Assembly (NCBI GenBank): GCA_934700615.1
Contig: CAKUXR010000018.1
Location: 3,209 to 67,208 of the forward strand
DNA length: 64,000 bases
Reading direction: 5' to 3'
From: an uncultured Bacteroidales bacterium
GTDB taxonomy: Bacteria > Bacteroidota > Bacteroidia > Bacteroidales > UBA932
A program made the position numbers and the translations under genes. The notes under the pieces were generated by a model that was not told the origin of the DNA, did not search any database, and saw only the letters and a list, made by a program, of their open reading frames with translations. This document shows positions 43,941-53,120 of this stretch, in pieces (positions within the stretch are counted from its first letter, which is position 1; each line of letters begins with the position of its first letter).

Positions 43941-46319
43941 ATGAGAAAAATATCTATATTGTCAATGATTCTGGCCGCGGCTCTTGCAGTTGTCGGGTGC
44001 AACAAGACATTCGAGATGGACTTGCCGCTTGCCGTGAGCAGCAGAGTCATTGACCTTACCAAAGATGCCGGCTCTACACATATTATTATATATGCTAACG
44101 GAGACTGGACTGCAAAATTCGTCGGGTCTGCCGAGTGGGCGTCCCTTGATCGTCTGAACGGCAGTGGCAATTCTGAGCTCGTGTTGGGGTTTTCTGCAAA
44201 CTATGGTCTGTCAAGAAGGCTTGCCATCGCTCTTTCCAAAAATGAAATGAAAGATACCATCGTGGTAAATCAGGCAGGTACTCTTTCCGAGCCTGAACTC
44301 ACTTGGCCTTGTGATAGCGTATCAATGTGCAAATCAGCCGGCAGGGCAGCATTGACAATCAGTTCGAACCTGTTCTACTCCCTTCAGAATACTTCATATT
44401 CGGTAGAGTATGGAGATGGTGCCGCGGACTGGATTTCCGATGTGGTTTTCGACGGAAGGTCAATGTCATTCGGCGTTTCTGATAATTCTTCAAGTACGCT
44501 CCGCAGGGCTACAATCGGAGTGAAAGTACAGATTCCTGGCAACAGCAAGACTGAGGACAAGGAGGAGACCTTCGAGCTCCGCGTGTCGCAGGATTCCGAG
44601 GATGCAGCTTTGGAACTTGCTGAGGCTGAGACTCTTGTCGGTATGAAAGGATCTAATTCGATAGAGACATTGAAGAATACTGTGTGGGCTTATGCTGAAG
44701 ACTTGGCCTATACTGTGGATTATACTCCGGAGGTTGCTCCTGAAGATGCATGGATTTCAAATCTGGCATTGACTTCAAACGCTCTGACATTCGATACTGA
44801 TGACAACATGTCGGGCGATGACCGCAGCGCTGTGATCAAAGTGCTGTTCAAGGGAGTTGAGGTCGCTGAGAAGACAGTCATGCAGGATGTCTATCCTGTG
44901 GTTGTGGACTTCGCCGCGCTAAGAAACTATCCTGAGGGAGAACTGACTGCGCGTGAGTATATTGACGGTTATATCGTGAGTGAGAATGGTACTGCTAATG
45001 TTTGTCAGAATCCTCAGACTGCTCAGTACAAGTTCGACACCAATGAGAGCATACGTACCGCAATCATCGAGTCCCTCGATGGCAAGTACGGATTCGCCAT
45101 CAAGTATAAGAAGTTGGCTCAGAATACATTGCCTCGTTACTCGAAGGTCCGTATCTCTTTGCGCGGCCTGACATTGACAAAGAACAGTGACCCTGAGTAT
45201 TACACTCTTACCGGTATGACCGAAGACAATGTCACTTCTGTAGAAGAGCCTAACCGGGATGCGGTTCCTGCCAAGAGGAAGAGCGTGTCCGAGCTTACAG
45301 ATGCTGATATCTTTACTCTCGTGTCCCTCAAGGATATGGAGATTGTATTCAAGGACGGAAGCTACACCAACTGCACTGACGGTTATGCCAAGAAGACTGA
45401 TCTCAACCAGGCAGGCGGTTCGGCTCCGAGATGGGATGTCGCTCCGTTGCTGCTGACGGACAAGAACGGGCAGACCATATCAATGCTGACCAACTCGCTG
45501 GTAGAGTGGAGAAGGGACGGGACCGGCGTGGCTCAGGGTTCAGGTGATTTCAAAGGAATCATCGTTGCTGAAACTCTGGTCCGCTATGGCAATCGAGGCA
45601 GATATCAGATCAGGCCAATGGTAAAGGACGACATAGCATTGACAGATGCTCCATTTTCCAAGACTCTGGTGGAGTGGAACTGGAACGATGCGAAGAATGA
45701 TTCTGCACCGGAGATAGGCGCCGGAAACATTTCCGGTGTGGCAGTTTCACTGGCTCAGGATTATAATGCTCTGGTTCATACCAATGTCGCGACCAGCCGT
45801 ACTGAAAAAGTGGCTTCGGGTGCCGGAGGAAAGGGCGTCGTGAACAACCAGGCCGCTTACTTCACTGCTACTTGGGAAGTGGGCTCTTCTTTCGACGTGG
45901 ACTTCTCTACGGCTGGAATTTCCGGTACAAATCTCCAGTTCGGTTTCGTATGGGGCCATGGAAAGGGTGGAAACACCAACATTGACACTCCTTCAAGATG
46001 GAGGCTGCTCTATTCTGTGGATGACGGCGAGTCTTTCAAAGAATTTGTTCCGATGGTGAAGAACCGTTCTATCGTGTGGTGGACAAATACTGCTGTGGAC
46101 TCTGCCCCCGGTTATACGGACCACATGTTTCAGCTTCCTCAGGAGTGCTTCGGAAAGGAGAAGGTGATTGTAAGATTCCAGGTGGTCGACAATGTCTGTG
46201 ACATTGACCCTAAGTCGTCATCAAGTACTTGGCAGACAGCTCTTTCCATTGAGAAAGGTACGTTTACCAAGACGTCGAATCCGCTTCGTTTCGGTGCGAT
46301 AACCGTCAGATACAACTAG
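43941..46319 (+). CDS. BACON/DUF5689 surface lipoprotein (A1)
   Basis: A 792-residue lipoprotein (Cys in VVGC near residue 20). Three BACON-type immunoglobulin-like domains (about 25-115, 120-235, 235-330) are followed by a domain resembling DUF5689 (about 335-560, IDGYIVSENG, YGFAIKY, DADIFTLVSLKDMEI, RYQIRP) and a C-terminal beta-sandwich (about 600-790). Family knowledge: BACON domains are spacers or mucin/carbohydrate binders, and DUF5689 resembles OB-type folds. Its role is inferred to be substrate capture. It starts 11 bases after SusD. The longer frame back to 43890 overlaps SusD and is rejected. Confidence 0.82.
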   Translation: MRKISILSMILAAALAVVGCNKTFEMDLPLAVSSRVIDLTKDAGSTHIIIYANGDWTAKFVGSAEWASLDRLNGSGNSELVLGFSANYGLSRRLAIALSKNEMKDTIVVNQAGTLSEPELTWPCDSVSMCKSAGRAALTISSNLFYSLQNTSYSVEYGDGAADWISDVVFDGRSMSFGVSDNSSSTLRRATIGVKVQIPGNSKTEDKEETFELRVSQDSEDAALELAEAETLVGMKGSNSIETLKNTVWAYAEDLAYTVDYTPEVAPEDAWISNLALTSNALTFDTDDNMSGDDRSAVIKVLFKGVEVAEKTVMQDVYPVVVDFAALRNYPEGELTAREYIDGYIVSENGTANVCQNPQTAQYKFDTNESIRTAIIESLDGKYGFAIKYKKLAQNTLPRYSKVRISLRGLTLTKNSDPEYYTLTGMTEDNVTSVEEPNRDAVPAKRKSVSELTDADIFTLVSLKDMEIVFKDGSYTNCTDGYAKKTDLNQAGGSAPRWDVAPLLLTDKNGQTISMLTNSLVEWRRDGTGVAQGSGDFKGIIVAETLVRYGNRGRYQIRPMVKDDIALTDAPFSKTLVEWNWNDAKNDSAPEIGAGNISGVAVSLAQDYNALVHTNVATSRTEKVASGAGGKGVVNNQAAYFTATWEVGSSFDVDFSTAGISGTNLQFGFVWGHGKGGNTNIDTPSRWRLLYSVDDGESFKEFVPMVKNRSIVWWTNTAVDSAPGYTDHMFQLPQECFGKEKVIVRFQVVDNVCDIDPKSSSSTWQTALSIEKGTFTKTSNPLRFGAITVRYN

Positions 46320-46380
46320 AATCAGAGAGAGGACGGCAGTGAAACGGTGCTGCCGGACTCTCCCCAAAAATATTGATATT

Positions 46381-48804
46381 ATGAATAACAATATGAAATA
46401 TTCAGGCCTGGTATTGACTCTTTCCGTTCTTGCGTGCCTGCAGTCATGTGATTATGATGATGCTGCCGTAATCAGGAAGGTTGAGCTCGGAGCTCCTGAG
46501 AATGAGTATATTATCAATGCATCAGATACGACTTTCAATGTCGCTGTCTATTCCAATGCAAAGTATCATCTGGAGGTGCTGGACGGCGCTGATTCCTGGC
46601 TGCACATTACTGGTGAGCCGACTGCAGATGACGACAGCCTGACATTGTATTGCGAGCCTAACGTGGAATTCAGGAGAAAAGGCGTGATAGCATTGACAAG
46701 CGACGTGGATTCCCGCAGGGATACCATCATCATCAAGCAGCGCGGCTGGAAGGTGGCCAAACTTTCGATGGAGAATACTTCTATCGTAGCGGACGGCGGT
46801 TCAGGCGTGGTCAAGACTCCTGTAACTACCAATATCCCGTTCGACTACATGAATGTGAATACGGAATATTCCAATGAAGGAGACAATTGGATTGAAAAGG
46901 TCAATATTGCAGCTTCTTCGGACAATAAGGCGGAGATGGAGTTTACCCTCGGCGCCAATCCGGATGCCGTTGCTCCTCGTACTGCAAGCGTAAACTTCTC
47001 ATTCGTTGATGGTTGGGGAGATAAAGTGTCTCTTCAGGTGAACCTTCTTCAGAAGAGTGCCGGCAATACATTGGGACAGGTGATGAGTTTCGACTCTTTC
47101 ATTGACAAATACGCTACGGGCAAGACTGTTCAGGATTATGTGATTCTGGAGGGAGTTGTCGTCAGCAACAAGGCCGGAAGGAATGCCGGAGCCAATGAAC
47201 AGAAGACGACATCTGCCGTGGACTACACTGTTTCAGAGAGGACGGTTTATCTGGAGGCGGAGGATGGCAGCAGGGGAGTCTCCATTCTTACCGCTACTGC
47301 GGAGGACAACATTTTCGAGCAGTACGACAAGGTTCAGATTCTCATGCACGGAACTGTTGCCAATCTCAAGGAGGAGCCTCTCCGTTGTGACATTACTGGC
47401 GTTACCAAGACTATGGTCACGTCCAGAGTGTCCGGAAACAAGTCTTCTGTTCCTGTCAAGGAATTGTATATCAGGGATTTGACTGATAATGACGTTTATA
47501 CTTACGTTACTCTCAAGGATGTGGAGTTCCCTGTCAGAAAGGGGTCGCTCGTTCCTGTCAATGATGGTTATACCTGCGCAACCAACTCGAACCGTTTCAC
47601 CCAGTTTCCGCGCCTTGTCCGCGACATCAATGGTGACGATATCTATCTGACTACCAATACTGTCTGCCGTTACAGAAGCGACGGAACACGCCTTCCTTAC
47701 GGCTCCGGCAAACTGTCAGGAGTTCTGGTACATGATGCGTTCCCACGTATGACATGGCGTGACGGGGCCGACCCGGCAGAGATTAATGATGATCCACAGC
47801 TTGGCAATATCGGACGGTACCAGTTGCGGCACCAGACCAAGGACGATGTGTGGGGACAGATGAAGGATAACTTCGAGGAGGGGTTCTCGAAACTTCTTAC
47901 GGAGTACCGTTATTGGGTTCCGAATGCCTCTGATTCCACCATGTTGCCTTCCTATGGAAAGAATGGCTGGATGAACCATACATATTCAAGGCGTTATACA
48001 CATACTGAGGCAAAGGAATACATAAACAAGACGATGCTCCAGCACATGAACGGAGCCCAGACATTCTGCTACCTGGGGCCTGTAGGAAATGGTACCAACC
48101 CGCTTTTCCCTGCCGTTGACAAGGCCAAGACCAACAAGAACGGCTGCGGTATCATGATGGATCTGGCGGAGGACCGCGACCAGATGCCGTCTGTCCAGTC
48201 CCTCAAGGACCTTGTTTCCTACAACGGCAACGGAACAGTCGAATGGGCCGGTCCAAATTCGAAAGCTACACCTGCTGTCAATGTCAATGGTACCGGAAAC
48301 AACTCCGGCAAAGCCTGGGTTCCGGGCGACGCCTACACCGGATACTCTAACCAATACTGGTGGGACTATGAGACGGACCGCCCGTATGCATGGCTTTTCA
48401 AATTCTCTACCGCCGGAATTTCGACAGGAGTTCTGTCAATGCAATTGTCAATGATGAACCAGGACCAGTCTTATTATGCCCCACGTTTCTGGAAGGCAGA
48501 ATGGTCATACACCGATGACATGTCCGAGAAGGCTGACGGCAAGTGGCATCTGATCAGCGAGTTCTCCATCCCTGACGTATCTACTTGGTCCAATACCTTG
48601 TTCTCGTCAAGCGTGGGCTTCAAGCAGATGAACTTCGCCCTTCCGTTGGAAATTCTCGGAAAGGACAATGTCTATATACGTATCTGTCCCGCCAATGACC
48701 TTTGCAGCGACGGTTCCGATTATGCCAATGCTCATCTGAAGGATAAAGAGTCAGGCTTGTGCACGAATGCCATCGAGTACTTCGCTATCCGATATAACAA
48801 GTAG
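46381..48804 (+). CDS. BACON/DUF5689 surface lipoprotein (A2)
   Basis: An 807-residue lipoprotein (Cys in CLQSC near residue 23, followed by DYDD). BACON-like domains lie at about 35-235 and a DUF5689-like domain at about 240-500 (LEGVVVSNKAGRN, DNDVYTYVTLKDVEF, LPYGSGKLSGVLV, RYQLRHQ), then a C-terminal beta-sandwich with FSTAGISTGVLSMQLSMMNQ. It resembles 61533 in locus B most closely. It is the last gene of locus A and is followed by a long inverted repeat. ATG 46381 is preferred to 46339, which has no signal peptide at its start. Confidence 0.82.
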   Translation: MNNNMKYSGLVLTLSVLACLQSCDYDDAAVIRKVELGAPENEYIINASDTTFNVAVYSNAKYHLEVLDGADSWLHITGEPTADDDSLTLYCEPNVEFRRKGVIALTSDVDSRRDTIIIKQRGWKVAKLSMENTSIVADGGSGVVKTPVTTNIPFDYMNVNTEYSNEGDNWIEKVNIAASSDNKAEMEFTLGANPDAVAPRTASVNFSFVDGWGDKVSLQVNLLQKSAGNTLGQVMSFDSFIDKYATGKTVQDYVILEGVVVSNKAGRNAGANEQKTTSAVDYTVSERTVYLEAEDGSRGVSILTATAEDNIFEQYDKVQILMHGTVANLKEEPLRCDITGVTKTMVTSRVSGNKSSVPVKELYIRDLTDNDVYTYVTLKDVEFPVRKGSLVPVNDGYTCATNSNRFTQFPRLVRDINGDDIYLTTNTVCRYRSDGTRLPYGSGKLSGVLVHDAFPRMTWRDGADPAEINDDPQLGNIGRYQLRHQTKDDVWGQMKDNFEEGFSKLLTEYRYWVPNASDSTMLPSYGKNGWMNHTYSRRYTHTEAKEYINKTMLQHMNGAQTFCYLGPVGNGTNPLFPAVDKAKTNKNGCGIMMDLAEDRDQMPSVQSLKDLVSYNGNGTVEWAGPNSKATPAVNVNGTGNNSGKAWVPGDAYTGYSNQYWWDYETDRPYAWLFKFSTAGISTGVLSMQLSMMNQDQSYYAPRFWKAEWSYTDDMSEKADGKWHLISEFSIPDVSTWSNTLFSSSVGFKQMNFALPLEILGKDNVYIRICPANDLCSDGSDYANAHLKDKESGLCTNAIEYFAIRYNK

Positions 48805-48825
48805 TTCAGGTTCTCATATTTGAGG

Positions 48826-48884
48826 ACATAATATGATTCCTCCGTGAATTTTCGCCTGTCGGCGTGGTTCACGGAGGATTATGT
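48826..48884. terminator. Long inverted repeat between locus A and the second regulator
   Basis: ACATAAT and CCTCCGTGAA on the left pair with TTCACGGAGG and ATTATGT on the right, with an inner CGCC/GGCG stem. It lies between convergent genes (46381 plus, 48906 minus). No T-run follows, so it may act as a bidirectional transcription end or be processed. Confidence 0.55.
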
Positions 48885-48905
48885 AATGCTATGTGTCTGA
48901 TTCAT

Positions 48906-51680
48906 TTACTGTTGGCGTACCCGGGAAGCATAGTGCCCCGGTGTCTCTCCGAAGTGGTTCTTGAACACCTTGATGAAATATCCCGGCGTCTGGAAACCGG
49001 TCTGCTCGGCGATGTCCGCCACTGAGAGGTTCGTTTCCTTCATCAGTTCGCAGGCTCGTTTCATCCTCATTGTCTTTATCAGTTCCACAGGAGACTTGCC
49101 TGTCAATGTCTTGATTTTCAGGTGCAAGTTTCCCCTTGATATGCAGGCATGGCTGGCAATCGCTTCTACTGACAACTCCGGATTTCCGATGTCTTTCTCA
49201 ATGTAGGACAGAATGGAAGACAGGAACGCCTCCTCATTTGATTTGAGGTTATATGAGGAATCCACGAACATTTCCAGTTTGGTTTTCTGTACCTTCTCTT
49301 CGTATGTCTTCGTCAGTTCCTGGATTTCCTTCTCCCTGTCCGTCTCAATTTTCTTTATGAACCAGGAGAGAGTGAAGGCCATTGCGCCGAAAATCAATAT
49401 TGCCAATATGACCCGCATCGCTGTGCTCCGGTACCATACGGCCTTTACTGTGATTTCCAGCCGTTTGGGAGTCTTGCACCAGATTCCGTCACTGTTGGAC
49501 GCTCTCAGCAGAAATACGTATTTGCCCTTGTCAAGTTTAGTGTATGTAGCTTCCCTTCCGCGTGCCGTGGTCCAATCAGTGTCGATACCTTCCATCTTAT
49601 ATTGGTATGTATTGCTTTCTCCTGATATCATGTCTGCGCAGGAAAACGAAAGGGTCAATGAATTCTGCCAATATTTGAGTTTGATTCTATCCGTGTATTG
49701 GATATTGGATTTCAGTATGCCGCTTTTGTCGCCAGGCTTGATCGGGGCATTGTTGACGACCAGCTCCGTTATTATCGGCTGGAACGTGTCTGTGTTTATC
49801 GTCATCTTTTCCGGGCTGAATACTTCCACGCCGTTTGTGCCGCCGAAATAGAGATTTCCTGCGGTATCCTTGTTGTGTGCACAGGCATTGAACAGCTCGC
49901 ACCTGAGCCCGTCATCCTTATTGTAACTGCGGGCCTCACCGGTTTTCCTCACATATCTGAACAGTCCGTTGTTGGTGCTTATCCACAGGTTGCCTTTGTT
50001 GTCCTCTTCTACACCTCGTATGGATGTGTTCTGGAGTGCATTTACGTATTCTAGGCTTCCTGTGCCGTTTTTGTCTTCTTTGTACGAGACCAGTCCGTCC
50101 AGAGAACCGATCCACATTGTCGAATCGGATGTCTCATAGAGGCATTGTATCTGGATGATGCCCTTCATTACTTCAGGCGTCACGTCAGTGATGGTATTGT
50201 CCTTTGTTGTTTCCAGTACCAGCAAGTGCTCTTTTGCTCCCACCCAAAGTCTTCCCTTACTGTCCTTTCCCAGGTTGAGGATACGTACCAGACTGCTGTT
50301 GTCGGATGTCGGATAGGCTCTGGATGACAGGTTTTTCTCAGGGTCGTAAAGATAGAGGCCTACAAGTGTTCCGAGCCACAATTTTCCGTCCCCGGCTCCT
50401 TTTATGGACATTACATCTTTCGGGGAACTCAGGGCGCTTATTTTGCCGCTCTTCAGGTCAATGGAGTGCATACCATTGATTTCAGTGCCTGTATAGGCAT
50501 ATCTTCCGTCTTCGCTTATATGTATGGTGCGGACGTTGTTCAGGGCATAATGGACGTGTTTGTTCGTCTCAGGGAAGTATCGGTCCAGTCCATCGAACCT
50601 CGTAGCTGTCCATACTGCCCCCTGGGCGTCACAGTGGATGCAGGTGATGATTTCGTCTTCTATTTCGGGATGTCTTCCCGGGATTGTGAGAGAACTGAAT
50701 TTGTCCCTTGCCTTGTTCCAATAGTTTACGCCTACGAATTCGGTTCCGACCCACATGCCGCCGGTATTGTCCCGGTAAATGCAGTTGACGTTTTTGTCTT
50801 TAAGATCCTCGATTTTGGATTTGTAGATGCTCTTTTCGTCTTTCAATATGAATAGTCCCGCATCTGAACCTACCCAGAGATTTCCATCCGGAGCATATGC
50901 GAGAGCGGAGACAGTCATCCATCCGTCATCTTCCTGCAAGATGGTCTTGTATTCACCTTTTTTTACATCTGCCAGAATCAGCCCTGCTCCTTTGGTGCCT
51001 ATATAATATTTTTCATCATTTGCCGGAAGCGGGGCGACACCGAATTTCGGTATGGCGAGCGGGGCATATTTGCGGCATAGTTCACCATTTGCTATGTGCA
51101 GGGTTTCGACCATTCTCCATCTGGTGCACAGGATGATATTGTCCTTGTCTTTGCATGAAGAGTAGAAAATGAGCGGACTGTCTTTGTCTAATCTGAACTC
51201 TTCAGACGTATCTGTTGTCTTATTATATATATAGGATGCATTTCTGGTCGCCACAAGAAACCTGGAACTGTCTATCTGTATCATGTCTTCTGTTGACATG
51301 GTGCCGGGTATGTGCGCCTTGCGGAATACTTCGGCTATTGCATCATATTGTGCAAGACCGTTGGATGTGCAGGTCCAGAGCTTATGGTCCGTGTCCATCA
51401 TTATCTTCAATACGCTGTTGCTCGGTATCGAGTTCGTGTCAAGATGACTGTGTTTATATGTATATATGTCATGTCCGTTGAACCGGTTCAGGCCGTCAGA
51501 TGTCGCGAACCACATCATGCCGGTCGTGTCCTGGCAGATGTTGATTACGGAATTGTGGGACAGTCCGTTCTCTACAGTGTATTTTGTGAATTTAAGCTCC
51601 GGCCAGTCGGTTTTTGCTGATGACATCAATGCTGAAAGTACTGTCAGTAAAATGCTAAATATTATCGTTTTGGTTTTCAT
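48906..51680 (-). CDS. Membrane-anchored propeller-sensor AraC-type regulator, locus B
   Basis: A 924-residue paralogue of the 31251 protein with the same layout: signal peptide (1-22), propeller sensor (about 28-645), Y_Y_Y domain (about 675-748), membrane helix (about 753-775), coiled segment (KKIETDREKEIQELTK) and AraC-type DNA-binding domain (about 830-924, ADIAEQTGFQTPGYFIKVFK). No kinase or receiver is present. It is divergent from locus B and convergent with locus A. I infer that it senses a periplasmic breakdown product and activates locus B, with possible cross-talk to locus A because the DNA-binding domains are very similar. Confidence 0.92.
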   Translation of the reverse strand: MKTKTIIFSILLTVLSALMSSAKTDWPELKFTKYTVENGLSHNSVINICQDTTGMMWFATSDGLNRFNGHDIYTYKHSHLDTNSIPSNSVLKIMMDTDHKLWTCTSNGLAQYDAIAEVFRKAHIPGTMSTEDMIQIDSSRFLVATRNASYIYNKTTDTSEEFRLDKDSPLIFYSSCKDKDNIILCTRWRMVETLHIANGELCRKYAPLAIPKFGVAPLPANDEKYYIGTKGAGLILADVKKGEYKTILQEDDGWMTVSALAYAPDGNLWVGSDAGLFILKDEKSIYKSKIEDLKDKNVNCIYRDNTGGMWVGTEFVGVNYWNKARDKFSSLTIPGRHPEIEDEIITCIHCDAQGAVWTATRFDGLDRYFPETNKHVHYALNNVRTIHISEDGRYAYTGTEINGMHSIDLKSGKISALSSPKDVMSIKGAGDGKLWLGTLVGLYLYDPEKNLSSRAYPTSDNSSLVRILNLGKDSKGRLWVGAKEHLLVLETTKDNTITDVTPEVMKGIIQIQCLYETSDSTMWIGSLDGLVSYKEDKNGTGSLEYVNALQNTSIRGVEEDNKGNLWISTNNGLFRYVRKTGEARSYNKDDGLRCELFNACAHNKDTAGNLYFGGTNGVEVFSPEKMTINTDTFQPIITELVVNNAPIKPGDKSGILKSNIQYTDRIKLKYWQNSLTLSFSCADMISGESNTYQYKMEGIDTDWTTARGREATYTKLDKGKYVFLLRASNSDGIWCKTPKRLEITVKAVWYRSTAMRVILAILIFGAMAFTLSWFIKKIETDREKEIQELTKTYEEKVQKTKLEMFVDSSYNLKSNEEAFLSSILSYIEKDIGNPELSVEAIASHACISRGNLHLKIKTLTGKSPVELIKTMRMKRACELMKETNLSVADIAEQTGFQTPGYFIKVFKNHFGETPGHYASRVRQQ

Positions 51681-51734
51681 TTCAGTTTATATGGTTTCAC
51701 TTTGTTTAATAGTGCGAATTTGGCTATTCTTCAT

Positions 51735-51815
51735 TACAAATACAAAAGTACAATTTATTTTGTGAATTCTGCTACAAAAGTATAATTGAATTATAAAAGA
51801 TACCAAGTACCTTTG
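51735..51815. promoter_or_regulatory. Divergent control region of locus B
   Basis: On the plus strand TTG (51786-51788), 19 bases, and TACCTTTG (51808-51815) form an ideal Bacteroidetes promoter. On the minus strand TACTTTTG (51750-51743) is the regulator's -7 box. TACAAAT (51735-51741) and TACAAAA (51773-51779) correspond to the boxes of locus A, with the second 35 bases before the -7 element. The rest of the 334-base intergenic region, 51816-52014, is AT-rich leader of about 200 bases with one CATTGAC word at 51899 and no other element I recognise. Confidence 0.6.
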
Positions 51816-52014
51816 TAACGTTTTTTAGATAAAATGAAAAAATGACCAACCGAATCTAGGACAAACTGAAAGAAACTGAAAAATTGATAATTGATAACAT
51901 TGACATTATTTATGGTGAACAATCAATCCGAAAACAACACATAGAAGCCATTCTATGATTTTCATTAGTTTTTATTTCTAAAAAGATAAGTGTTTTTAAT
52001 ACAACTCTAAAATT

Positions 52015-53109
52015 ATGTTTTTTAAGCTATTAACTTTCCAAAAAAGGAATTTGGCTATGAAGCTCATGTTGGCATTGTTCGTATTGCCGATGTTGGCTGT
52101 GTCTTCAATTTCCTGTCAGAAAGACAAGGGCTATTCCAGAAAGGAGTACATTCTTGTCTCTGATTCACTTGATGCGGTAGTGAGACAGACTCAGGCGAGG
52201 ATTCTCCTTCCGCTCGAAGGTTCAGCCAAAAATGAACCGAAGATTCTTTATGTATGGTCAAATGTTGACTATGAGATTTCCTTCCAGACTGATGATGAGG
52301 ATCATGAGGATTGGATCAAGGTAATCGAAAGACGCCACAATGCGAATATGGGTGTCGATGAACTTCTCCTCGAAGTGGAGCCTATGGAAGATTCTTATCT
52401 TCAGAGAACCGGAATCCTGTCATTGAAAAGACCGGACATCTTCCTGAACAATTTCGTCAAGGTGGTACAGGGGTATCCTTCAAGGATCGGAACCAAGTTC
52501 GACTGGCTTGAATATGGCTCGAACAATCCTTTGACCGGCCTTCCGGGAAAACTCATCTCAGAATGGTCTGACGAAGAGAAAGAGTCTGGCTGGACTTCTA
52601 CCAAATTCCCCGGCAACGATGTCGCATATTGCTATGGCAGGGACGGATTTATCCAGCTCGGTGACGAAAATGGACACGAGGCTGATTTGATTTCTCCTTA
52701 CAACATCTATCTCAAGAGGGATACTTTGCTGATGGCTGCTTTCAATGCTGTTGCATACAAGTCTGCTGTCGAGGCTGACGCGGCCAAGCTTACCATTGAG
52801 GTTACCGGCGGCGGAGAGTTCATGGACGGAACAAAGACCAAGACTGTGACCGTGAAACATATGGATCCGGAGGCAGAAGATATTCCTGTAAGCATGTGGG
52901 ACGGGACATATAAAGGCTACTACATCATAAGCACCAAGGACAATCCTATTACCAGTGATACTCATGTGAGACTTTTCGCTGAAAAGCAGTTGGAAGGCAA
53001 CAACCGTATTTTCATTGACAATTTCAATATCATGACTATCAAGAGAGAGTGGTGGAATATGCTTTCAGACGAACTTCCGAAAGACTTCCTTGGAAATAAA
53101 AATGAATAA
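52015..53109 (+). CDS. Surface lipoprotein of the SusCD locus, BACON-like N-terminus (B)
   Basis: A 364-residue lipoprotein (lipobox SSISC near residue 34, then QKDKG). It shares the layout and motifs of the 38244 protein (FDWLEYGSNNPL, GFIQLGDENGHEADLISPY, LLMAAFNAVAY) and is its locus-B paralogue. ATG 52057, preceded by AAAAGGA, is an alternative start that leaves a standard signal peptide. It is the first gene of the locus-B transcript, with a leader of about 200 bases. A surface substrate-binding role is inferred. Confidence 0.8.
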   Translation: MFFKLLTFQKRNLAMKLMLALFVLPMLAVSSISCQKDKGYSRKEYILVSDSLDAVVRQTQARILLPLEGSAKNEPKILYVWSNVDYEISFQTDDEDHEDWIKVIERRHNANMGVDELLLEVEPMEDSYLQRTGILSLKRPDIFLNNFVKVVQGYPSRIGTKFDWLEYGSNNPLTGLPGKLISEWSDEEKESGWTSTKFPGNDVAYCYGRDGFIQLGDENGHEADLISPYNIYLKRDTLLMAAFNAVAYKSAVEADAAKLTIEVTGGGEFMDGTKTKTVTVKHMDPEAEDIPVSMWDGTYKGYYIISTKDNPITSDTHVRLFAEKQLEGNNRIFIDNFNIMTIKREWWNMLSDELPKDFLGNKNE

Positions 53110-53120
53110 TCGAACTTGTA

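Noticed and set aside
43433..44170. Minus-strand 245-codon open frame across SusD-A and the following lipoprotein
   Set aside because: It lies antisense to two well supported genes, has no recognisable protein features and no promoter of its own.
34000..52000. Calling the two propeller regulators hybrid two-component system proteins
   Set aside because: No HisKA, HATPase or receiver motif is present. The coil after the membrane helix leads straight to the AraC domain.
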